Shown: positions 8,686-15,124 of the stretch, one piece after another
Layout of the letters: the number at the start of each line of letters is the position of its first letter
Position numbering within the stretch: the stretch's first letter is position 1
Source: a bacterium
GTDB lineage: Bacteria > Blakebacterota > Blakebacteria > Blakebacterales > Blakebacteraceae
Length of the DNA stretch: 24,257 nt
Direction: 5' to 3'
Assembly (NCBI GenBank): GCA_025774615.1
Contig: JALGVQ010000098.1
Span: 1-24,257, forward strand
Program-made: the position numbers and the translations under genes
Notes under the pieces: model-generated
What the model saw: only the letters and a program-made list of their open reading frames with translations
Told to the model about the DNA's origin: nothing
The model's database searches: none

Positions 8686-8712
8686 GATCCTGATACCTCA
8701 AAGGTGTCATTC

Positions 8713-9246
8713 GTGGATGCAGCCGACCGACTGTATGAAGATCTGATAGGCCCTGTTGAGGGCCGCATGAAGAGCGTCGTGGCGGGGATCGTCACTGATC
8801 CCGATGACGCGGCGGACGCCTTTCAGAACGCTCTGGTCTACATCTGGAAGCATCTCAGGAAGATCCATCGCCATCCCAATCCGCACGGCTACATCATCAA
8901 GGTCTGCATCAGTTCGGCGTACGATGTGCTGCGGCAGAGCACGCGCCGGCTGGAGCGGGAGAGTGCCGCATCTGTAGAACCGGAAACGGCGGGGCAGAGC
9001 GATGGGACATCCGACGGCGATCAGCAGGATCAGCAGATAGTGCCACTCATCCGCGAGGGAATCTCCCTGTTACCCAGGAAGCAGGCTCAGGCAGTACTCC
9101 TGCGGCTGCTTGAAGACCAGCAATTCGATGTGATAGGCCGGGTGCTCGGTTGTTCCGAGGTTACCGCCCGTTCCCATGTATCGAAGGGGCTTGCGAGGCT
9201 GCGGGAACATCTGGCGGATCTTGGGCTCAACCCGGCGGAGGGATGA
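8713..9246 (+). CDS. ECF-type RNA polymerase sigma factor
   Basis: 177 residues with the two-domain layout of group 4 sigma factors. Region 2 is around DPDDAADAFQNALVYIWKHL, and region 4 around ISLLPRKQAQAVLLRLLEDQ..IGRVLGCSEVTARSHVSKGLARLREHL, a helix-turn-helix for the -35 element. I chose GTG 8713: AAAGG at 8700-8704 gives an 8-base spacing, whereas the GTG three codons earlier (8704) overlaps that AAAGG and has no site of its own. It directs RNA polymerase to a stress or envelope regulon. The next gene begins 4 bases after its stop and encodes a membrane protein with a cytoplasmic N-terminus, a usual arrangement for sigma and anti-sigma. Confidence 0.88.
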   Translation: MDAADRLYEDLIGPVEGRMKSVVAGIVTDPDDAADAFQNALVYIWKHLRKIHRHPNPHGYIIKVCISSAYDVLRQSTRRLERESAASVEPETAGQSDGTSDGDQQDQQIVPLIREGISLLPRKQAQAVLLRLLEDQQFDVIGRVLGCSEVTARSHVSKGLARLREHLADLGLNPAEG

Positions 9247-9250
9247 CGAG

Positions 9251-10285
9251 ATGGACGAACAGGCTGATGGATCTGATGACCTCACCCGCGCGGTGAGAGG
9301 TATTGTCTCCGACGATCCCCGGGAAGAGGTGGACAGCATGATGGATGAGAGTCTGCGAAGATTCAGGGAAGATCTGACCGATCATCCATACGTGCGCCGG
9401 ATCGAAAGGAAAGGCCGGGTCAGGTCTCGCCCGGTATGGTTCCTGGTGGGACGTCCGGTTCCGGTTCGATGGGCAGCGGCCGCCCTGTCGGTTCTGATCG
9501 TCGTCACGGCCGGGCTTTCACTCAGGCGGCAACCGCTGACTCCCGTTGTCTGGGCAGAGGTGGCCGACCATATGGCTGGTATCGATCGGATGATGTTCAG
9601 CATGCAGGTCAGGATCGGGGAACCGAAGAGTGGCGGAAGGGTGATGTCGGAGCGTCTTCAGGGTGATGCGAAGAGAATGCGGAGTGGCGCGGGGAGTGAG
9701 GCGGGAGCCGCTCCCTCCAGAGGCCGGGGCGCGCAGGCTCCATTATCGGTATCGGTTTCAGAGCCGGCCGTGGAAGAAGCCACCTTGGCGTTCTGGCTCT
9801 CGCGGGAATACGGATTCAGATGGGATGTGCTTACCGATTCACTCCTGGTCTCGAGCATGTTCATTCCTCCTTCAGGTGACTCGATGATCTGGGTGATGCA
9901 CGAGGAGGAGATGTGGGCGAGGCTGCCGGTCGACCGGGAAGAGTCGGGTCAGATGGTGCCTGCCGTCCAGCGGAACCCGGAGGAGTACATCCGGCGGTTC
10001 CTTGCCGGCGGCTACCGTGAGCTGGGAACCTCGGTAATCGACAGTACCGAAGTGGTGGGGATCGAAGTCGATGATCCCCCGGCCGGCGATGGTGCGGTGC
10101 TCGATGGAGTGGGGAGGCTCTGGGTGGATGTCCTCAGCAGCCTGCCGGTGCGACTCGAGCTGCGCGGCCAGGTCGGCGGAAGCGACCTGCAGTGGGTGTT
10201 CGATTTCCGCTGGGGGGAGCAGGTCGATCCCGACAGGTTCAACCCGGTGATCCCGCCAGGATTCTCGCCGCTACCGCCCCTGTAG
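9251..10285 (+). CDS. Single-pass membrane protein, probable anti-sigma factor with LolA/RseB-like periplasmic domain
   Basis: 344 residues. An acidic, helical N-terminal part (about 1-70) would be cytoplasmic. One transmembrane helix lies near 74-91 (WAAAALSVLIVVTAGLSL), and a 250-residue periplasmic part follows. The latter starts VVWAEVADHMAGIDRMMFSMQV, and near its end LWVDVLSSLPVRLEL recalls LolA/RseB-fold proteins (inference). No clear zinc-binding ZAS motif (HxxxCxxC) is present, so the anti-sigma role rests on gene order and topology. ATG 9251 has GGAGGGA at 9237-9243, overlapping the end of the sigma gene, so the two are translationally coupled. An upstream in-frame ATG at 9176 would overlap the sigma gene by 70 bases and is disfavoured. 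Confidence 0.75.
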   Translation: MDEQADGSDDLTRAVRGIVSDDPREEVDSMMDESLRRFREDLTDHPYVRRIERKGRVRSRPVWFLVGRPVPVRWAAAALSVLIVVTAGLSLRRQPLTPVVWAEVADHMAGIDRMMFSMQVRIGEPKSGGRVMSERLQGDAKRMRSGAGSEAGAAPSRGRGAQAPLSVSVSEPAVEEATLAFWLSREYGFRWDVLTDSLLVSSMFIPPSGDSMIWVMHEEEMWARLPVDREESGQMVPAVQRNPEEYIRRFLAGGYRELGTSVIDSTEVVGIEVDDPPAGDGAVLDGVGRLWVDVLSSLPVRLELRGQVGGSDLQWVFDFRWGEQVDPDRFNPVIPPGFSPLPPL

Positions 10286-10286
10286 A

Positions 10287-10301
10287 CTGAATCGGTTTCA
10301 G
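10287..10301. repeat. Small hairpin between convergent genes
   Basis: CTGAA, five bases, TTCAG, directly after the anti-sigma-like gene and 24 bases from the end of the convergent pseudogene. Weak 5-bp stem and no T-run. Confidence 0.3.
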
Positions 10302-10324
10302 GTCAGGGGAGCGCGTGATTCCGC

Positions 10325-11691
10325 CTATGGTCGGGGCGGATATGCCGGTCGGGCATGGGCGATCTCCGGCCACCACTCCTCGAAACTGAAGCGCTCCGGC
10401 CGGTGGTGGCACTGTCGACAGGTCTCCGCGGTCGGTGTCATCCCGCCGTTGGCCAGGAATCTCCTCCGGTCGATCATGATACCTTCATCCATGTACACAG
10501 AGCCCGGTCCGTGGCAGGTCTCACATCCGACACCTTCCTCCCGCCTGAAACCGGGTGTGAACCGGGCATCGGGATCATGACCACCGGTGATATGACATCT
10601 CAGGCACCTCTCCTCCTCGATCGGATCGGAGATATCCTGATATTCCTCCCGCAGGGAGGCGAGATACCGGGCCCAGTCGGTTGCCAGCCGCCAGTAGGCC
10701 GCGGCATGCTGACTGCTGAGCCAGGTGAGGTACTGGTTGCCGTGTTCCTAGCCCGCATGGCAGGTACCGCATGTGGCTGAACCGACATATGTATACGGGT
10801 GATCCACACCTGCGTTCCTGGTGCCGGTGACCGTACGGCGCAGGAATGTTACCTGGATCTCCGCCACAGTACCCACATCGTTCCGGATGAAGGTCACCCT
10901 CCACGGTTCCTGTCGGCAGTAGAAGATATGTAGAAGATATCCCCACCGATCGCGTACAGTTCATCAGGAGCGAACTCCATGAGATGGAGGATGCCCTCTT
11001 CCAGCCATACCGTCATGCTGTACCCGCCGCCCAGATTGTATTCGCCGGAATACTCCGCCAGACGATCGGGCTCGAGCGGTATCGGATCGGGTCTGGTGAA
11101 GGCATGATCCGCGGGACGCCGTCCATCGTTGTCACGTATGGTGGTCGAGGCCCCTCCTGTCACCAGCAGATCGACGCACTCCGGCTGTCCGCTCATGTAT
11201 GCGACGTGCAGTGGTGTCCACCCTTCAAGGGTTGTCGCATCCGGATCGGCTCCCTGATCGAGCAGCAGGGTGGCGACCCCGGTACATCCACGGCGGATCG
11301 AGACGTGCAGCGGTGTGCGACCCCACTGGTTCTGGATCGAGATGTCGGCGCCCCGTTCGATGAGGAGACCGACCATGTCAGGCCGATCATGATGAGCGGC
11401 CCGGTGCAGGACAGTGCCTCCATCCCCTCCGATATGATCCACGTCAGCGTCGGTGTCGAGAAGGAGGGAAAGGATGTCCCAATGGCCTCGGGTCGCAGCC
11501 CAGTTCAGTGCGGTGTACCCGAGGTCATCGACTGCGTCTACAAGTGAGGGGTCGCTTTCAACGATTATCCGGACTTCCTCGGTCCTTCCCGCCTTGACCA
11601 GGTCGAAGAGGTCAGGGGGGGCGTCCCCGTCCTGCGCAGAGGAGGGCAGAGTGAGGAGCGATGCCAGTACGACTCGGGTAATGATATTCAT
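10325..11691 (-). pseudogene. Broken fusion: signal peptide, ankyrin repeats, DUF3471-like domain, cytochrome c554-type tetrahaem domain
   Basis: The intact frame from ATG 11691 encodes a signal peptide (MNIITRVVLASLLTLPSSAQ), five to six ankyrin repeats (about 11610-11070) and the start of a DUF3471-like beta domain (EYSGEYNLGGGYSMTVWLEE). An 11-bp perfect tandem duplication (10919-10929 and 10930-10940) then shifts the frame and stops it at 10894. With one copy removed the frame continues through FYCRQEPWRVTFIRNDVGTV into a cytochrome c554-type domain. That domain has four CxxCH haem sites: CGTCH (10757-10771), CLRCH (10592-10606), CETCH (10511-10525) and CRQCH (10406-10420). A single amber codon at 10748-10750, between CGTCHAG and EHGNQY and probably a former CAG, breaks this part. 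Repaired length would be 451 residues. The cytochrome half has no signal peptide of its own, which supports one fused exported protein. Family names are from pattern recognition. Confidence 0.82.
10919..10940. repeat. 11-bp perfect tandem duplication causing a frameshift
   Basis: GTAGAAGATAT occurs twice head to tail. Removing one unit restores a single reading frame between the ankyrin/DUF3471-like part and the tetrahaem cytochrome part of the minus-strand gene. Confidence 0.93.
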
Positions 11692-11695
11692 GATG

Positions 11696-11797
11696 CTAGC
11701 GTCCCGTTACGTAGCAAATATGTGCATCGAGAGCGGTGGGCATCAGGCAGGCGCCGAGCAGAAGGGATCCGGCAAGAAGGGGCAGGGTCGAACGCAT
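11696..11797 (-). CDS. Possible 33-residue lipoprotein-like peptide
   Basis: ATG 11797 follows GGGAG (11806-11810) with 8-base spacing and encodes MRSTLPLLAGSLLLGACLMP then TALDAHICYVTGR. A charged start, hydrophobic core and lipobox-like LGAC make a plausible exported mini-lipoprotein, or the signal peptide of a gene since lost. It ends 4 bases before the ankyrin-cytochrome start, so both would share a transcript. Too short to judge by codon use. Confidence 0.45.
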   Translation of the reverse strand: MRSTLPLLAGSLLLGACLMPTALDAHICYVTGR

Positions 11798-11824
11798 GGC
11801 ATGTGCTCCCTTGTTGGATTGAAC

Positions 11825-11852
11825 TTGAAACAGCTCAGTTTCGTGATACGGT
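11825..11852 (+). promoter_or_regulatory. Candidate promoter for the small lipoprotein gene
   Basis: TTGAAA (11825-11830), 16-base spacer, TACGGT (11847-11852) preceded by TGA, which gives an extended -10 form. The predicted start site is about 45 bases before ATG 11907. Moderate match only. Confidence 0.35.
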
Positions 11853-11906
11853 TAGGAAGGTATCGAAGTTGCGATGTTCCATCTCCAGGCCAGGAGCCAT
11901 ACAGCG

Positions 11907-12353
11907 ATGCGTTATCTGAACCGAACTCTTCCAGCCATATTGTTCCTTTTCATACTCATCTCCGCCGGATGCGCCAGCAGCTCCGGGACTTCCGGGGGTG
12001 GTCAGGCCGCTTCGACGACTGAGGCGGCTGAACCTGTGGGTGATTTCGGAGGGGTCTGGCAGGGTATGATGTCACTGTCGGAGGGCGATGGTGAGGTAAC
12101 CATACGGTTTGCCTGGGAGGAAACCACATATTCACTTCAGACATCGGTCAATTACCAGGGCCAGTCGGAAACGGCCAGCGTCTCACGGGTGTCATTCGAA
12201 GGGGACAGCTGCTCATTCTGGATGGGATTCGACGTCTTCGGAGTCGACGTGTTCTGCAGGTCGCGTCTTGAGGACGGAAAGCTTGTGGTCGAGGTGTATC
12301 AGGAAGGCATGCTCGTCGATGAGGGGATCTTCACGCTGCACAAGCGAGGATGA
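11907..12353 (+). CDS. Small lipoprotein of unknown function
   Basis: 148 residues. The signal MRYLNRTLPAILFLFILISAGC has a lipobox with C22 as the lipidation site, then a Ser/Gly/Thr-rich linker and a compact beta-rich domain with regular polar/hydrophobic alternation (GVWQGMMSLSEGDGEVTIRF, LEDGKLVVEVYQ), reminiscent of lipocalin-like or DUF-type sandwich domains. Two cysteines (CSFW, FCRS) may form a disulphide. ATG 11907 is chosen over an in-frame ATG at 11874 because AGGAG (11892-11896) precedes it by 10 bases and because the signal peptide then begins correctly. The stop lies 17 bases before the next start, so the two probably form an operon. No function assigned. Confidence 0.8.
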   Translation: MRYLNRTLPAILFLFILISAGCASSSGTSGGGQAASTTEAAEPVGDFGGVWQGMMSLSEGDGEVTIRFAWEETTYSLQTSVNYQGQSETASVSRVSFEGDSCSFWMGFDVFGVDVFCRSRLEDGKLVVEVYQEGMLVDEGIFTLHKRG

Positions 12354-12370
12354 GAGGGGAGGAGAGGATC

Positions 12371-12748
12371 ATGCCTGCCGTGACTGATGCTGAACACAGA
12401 GCACTCGATGAGCGACTCGATATCATCACCTGGGGATGCGCGCTTCTCGTGGTGGCGATCATGTTCCTGCTTCCCGGCGCAGGTCGATTATGGCACTTTC
12501 TCATGCCGTTCGGGCTGGTATTCATCACCATGAGTGTTGTACGCCAGAAGATCAAAACCCGCAGAGACACTGCAGGACTCATCGTGGGGATCGCATTTAC
12601 TGGTACCGGTCTGCTCGACCTGGTCGGTATCGACCTGCAGTTCTTCCCCCTGGTGCCGGCGATACTGGCGATCGTGGGGTCAGGGTTGATATTCAACGCC
12701 GTCGTGAGTAAGCGTCTCCGGGTCGATCCCGATCGCCCGCCCGAGTGA
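12371..12748 (+). CDS. Small four-helix membrane protein, unknown function
   Basis: 125 residues with four predicted transmembrane helices: IITWGCALLVVAIMFLLPG, LWHFLMPFGLVFITMSVV, a TAGLIVGIAFTGTGLLDLV segment and FFPLVPAILAIVGSGLIFNA. A short acidic cytoplasmic N-terminus and a basic RLRVDPDRP tail flank them. ATG 12371 has GGAGGAG (12358-12364) at 6 bases; an in-frame ATG at 12350 would overlap the previous stop as ATGA and is the alternative. Probably co-transcribed with the lipoprotein. No family recognised. Confidence 0.75.
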   Translation: MPAVTDAEHRALDERLDIITWGCALLVVAIMFLLPGAGRLWHFLMPFGLVFITMSVVRQKIKTRRDTAGLIVGIAFTGTGLLDLVGIDLQFFPLVPAILAIVGSGLIFNAVVSKRLRVDPDRPPE

Positions 12749-12772
12749 TCTGATTGATCGGGAACTGACCTG

Positions 12773-12836
12773 GTGCCCTGTCACGAAACAACTGTGGCAT
12801 GCGAGCGGCGCTGACATCAGCCGCGTGACAGGACAC
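12773..12836. terminator. Nested inverted repeats between convergent genes, possible bidirectional terminator
   Basis: Outer arms GTGCCCTGTCACG (12773-12785) and CGTGACAGGACAC (12824-12836) match as a 13-bp inverted repeat with one mismatch. Inside, GCTGA (12810-12814) and TCAGC (12817-12821) form a second hairpin. The structure reaches the rocD stop codon and sits between two convergent genes, as expected for a shared terminator, but neither side has a T-run. Confidence 0.55.
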
Positions 12837-14041
12837 TAGTCAGTCAGAACCTTCCGTATCCGCTCGAACGCCCACTCGAGGTCATCTCTGCCGATCACGA
12901 GTGGGGGCGCGAATCGGATAACATTCTCGTGCGTCTCCTTGCAGAGCAGTCCCTCTTCCTGAAGTGCTTCGCAGTACGGTCGCGCGGGTTCATCCAGTTC
13001 CAATCCGATGAAGAGACCCCGACCACGGATCTCCCTGATGTGAGGGCTCTCGATGGTGCGAAGCTGTTCGAGGAACCAGGCCCCGAGTTCAGCGCTCCGT
13101 TCCGCCAACCGTTCCTCCTCGATCACCTCGAGCGCGGCCAGGGCGATGGCACAGCCGAGGGGATTGCCTCCGAACGTGCTTCCGTGGTCACCGGGGGTGA
13201 AGACGTCCATCACTTCCCTGCTGGCGAGGAACGCCGATACCGGGTAGAAGCCGCCAGAGAGTGCCTTGCCGACGATCAGACCATCGGGAACGACATCCTC
13301 GTACTGGTAGGCAAAGAGCTTGCCGCAACGTCCAAGACCTGACTGTATCTCATCGAAAATCAACAGGACATTCCGCTCCCTGCAGAGCCTGCCGGCGGCC
13401 GCGAGGTAGCCTTCCGGAGGAATGCGGATACCCGCTTCACCCTGGATCGGTTCAACGACGAAGGCGCAGGTGTTCGGTGTGATCGCCGCCTCGAGTGCCT
13501 CGATGTCACCATAATCTGCCATGACGAAACCGGGAGTCAGGGGACCGAATCCATCCCGATACTGCTCTTCAGTGGATGCAGAGATGATGCTGATAGTGCG
13601 CCCGTGAAAATTGTCGCTGCAGACGATGATCTCCTGTGATCCGCCTGCGATCCCCTTGACCTTCTCACCCCACTTCCGGGCCGCCTTGAAGGCAGTTTCC
13701 ACCGCCTCGGCACCAGAGTTCATCGGAAGGGAGACGTCCATGCCGCTCATCTCATGGAGCTTCCGGTAGAGCAGGGGGAGTTGATCGTTGCGGAACGCCC
13801 TGCTCGTCAGTGTGATGCGTGCCATCTGTCCGATCGCGGCTTCACGGATCCGCGGATGGCAGTGCCCCTGGTTCACGGCTGAGTAAGCGGCCAGGAAATC
13901 GAGGTATTTGTTGCCATCCACATCCCACACCCAGATACCCTCGGCCCGGTTGATGATGACATCGAGGGGATGGTAGTTGTTGGCGCCTAACTCGTTTTCG
14001 ACCGCGATGCAGTCAGCTGGTGAGAGCGGGGAGGAACTCAC
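12836..14041 (-). CDS. rocD: Ornithine aminotransferase (ornithine--oxo-acid transaminase)
   Basis: 401-residue class III PLP aminotransferase converting ornithine and 2-oxoglutarate to glutamate semialdehyde and glutamate. The opening ENELGANNYHPLDVIINRAE is diagnostic for RocD/OAT. PLP contacts include D230 in FDEIQSG and the Schiff-base lysine K259 in VGKALSGGFYP, with GHCHP and the EPIQGEAG loop also conserved. I place the start at GTG 14041: AAAGGA (14055-14050) precedes it by 8 bases. A TTG six codons upstream (14059) has no such site. It links arginine/ornithine breakdown to proline or glutamate. It is divergent from the ABC exporter and convergent with the small membrane gene; no other arginine-pathway gene is adjacent. 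Confidence 0.95.
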   Translation of the reverse strand: MSSSPLSPADCIAVENELGANNYHPLDVIINRAEGIWVWDVDGNKYLDFLAAYSAVNQGHCHPRIREAAIGQMARITLTSRAFRNDQLPLLYRKLHEMSGMDVSLPMNSGAEAVETAFKAARKWGEKVKGIAGGSQEIIVCSDNFHGRTISIISASTEEQYRDGFGPLTPGFVMADYGDIEALEAAITPNTCAFVVEPIQGEAGIRIPPEGYLAAAGRLCRERNVLLIFDEIQSGLGRCGKLFAYQYEDVVPDGLIVGKALSGGFYPVSAFLASREVMDVFTPGDHGSTFGGNPLGCAIALAALEVIEEERLAERSAELGAWFLEQLRTIESPHIREIRGRGLFIGLELDEPARPYCEALQEEGLLCKETHENVIRFAPPLVIGRDDLEWAFERIRKVLTD

Positions 14042-14154
14042 GGTTCTGATCCTTTGCAATGATGGCGACAGTGATCGATGCGCTGCTTCAGGCAGAGCGA
14101 TAACTGGATGAAGAGAACGTCCTTATGTTCCGTATATTATGATATTCGTGCCAC

Positions 14155-14173
14155 TACGGCATGCATAACCGTA
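14155..14173. promoter_or_regulatory. Dyad in the rocD / ABC divergent region
   Basis: TACGG and CCGTA flank a 9-base spacer containing the palindrome ATGCAT (14161-14166). An AT-rich island (14131-14147, with overlapping TATATT and TATGAT) lies just before it on the plus strand and could be a -10 region for either direction, although no good -35 was found. Confidence 0.35.
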
Positions 14174-14215
14174 CTGCAGACGCGATCAGAGCAACAGGAA
14201 AGCGAGCACGACTTC

Positions 14216-15124
14216 ATGATCAAGGTTAATGTCGAGAATGTGGTGAATGTGGAAGCAGTCGGGGGGGTCTCCCTCGAAGCCAGGGGGGGTGAGGTGCTTG
14301 CGCTCCTTGGACCGAACGGCGCCGGAAAAACCACTCTGATCCGCATGATGATGGATATCACCAGGCCCGATTCGGGAACGATCACCTTCGACGGGGAGGC
14401 GATAACGCCTGACCTCAAGCACAGGATCGGGTACCTGCCGGAGGAGCGGGGGCTCTATAAGAAGCAGAAACTGGGTGAGGTACTTTCCTATTTCGGTCGA
14501 CTTCATGGTCTCGGTAAGGAGGAATCACGGGAGCGCGCGCGGGAGTGGCTCGGCAAGGTCGACCTGGGGGAGTGGGAGAAAAAGAAGGTGGAGGAACTGA
14601 GCAAAGGGATGCAGCAGAAGGCGCAGATCATCCTGACGCTTCTGCATGATCCCGACCTCATCATCCTGGATGAACCGTTCAGCGGACTCGACCCACTCAA
14701 CATCCAGGTCGTGAAGGAGTTCATCGCTGAAATGCGACGGCGGAGAAAGACCGTGATCCTCTCCACCCACCAGATGGCTCAGGTGGAGGCTCTCGCGGAT
14801 CACGTATTCATGATCAGCCGCGGGAAGCGTGTACTCTACGGAAGACTGGATGAGATCAAGCGGGAGCACGCCGACAATGCGGTGTACGTCAACGATGAAG
14901 TGACCGCCAGGGGAATGGCGCAGGTCGTACGCGTCGATGAGAACGCCGCCCCCGGCAGGCTGAAAAAAGTCTGGCTGAAGGGTGAGGTGGAACCGGAAAA
15001 GTTCATCAGGGAACTGCTCGACAGGAGGGAACCGGTCGAGCATTTCGAGCTGGCTGAAACACCTCTGGAGGAGATCTTCGTCAAGATCGCCAGAGAGCCG
15101 GTTGGAGAGGAGGTGACGTCATGA
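14216..15124 (+). CDS. ABC transporter ATP-binding protein (NatA-like)
   Basis: 302-residue ATPase of an ABC-2 type exporter. Walker A GPNGAGKTT (residues 32-40), signature LSKGMQQK (129-136), Walker B LIILDEP (148-154, catalytic E153) and the H-loop His185 in STHQM are all intact. The C-terminal extension after ~215 with ETPLEEIFVKI is typical of NatA-like subunits. ATG 14216 gives the normal family N-terminus; the longer frame from 14078 adds 46 residues unlike the family. The N-terminus is about five residues shorter than usual and lacks the A-loop aromatic residue. Its stop overlaps the permease start as ATGA, so the two subunits are made together. Confidence 0.93.
   Translation: MIKVNVENVVNVEAVGGVSLEARGGEVLALLGPNGAGKTTLIRMMMDITRPDSGTITFDGEAITPDLKHRIGYLPEERGLYKKQKLGEVLSYFGRLHGLGKEESRERAREWLGKVDLGEWEKKKVEELSKGMQQKAQIILTLLHDPDLIILDEPFSGLDPLNIQVVKEFIAEMRRRRKTVILSTHQMAQVEALADHVFMISRGKRVLYGRLDEIKREHADNAVYVNDEVTARGMAQVVRVDENAAPGRLKKVWLKGEVEPEKFIRELLDRREPVEHFELAETPLEEIFVKIAREPVGEEVTS

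Noticed and set aside
10355-10780. 141-residue plus-strand open frame
   Set aside because: Antisense to the four haem-binding motifs of the pseudogene.
10575-10964. 129-residue minus-strand open frame
   Set aside because: It is a wrong-frame reading of the cytochrome part of the pseudogene; the CxxCH sites lie in a different frame.
10984-11547. 187-residue plus-strand open frame
   Set aside because: Antisense to the ankyrin repeats, whose periodicity shows the minus strand is coding.
14078-14215. 46-residue extension of the ABC ATPase
   Set aside because: No similarity to ABC N-termini, and it crosses the AT-rich promoter region.
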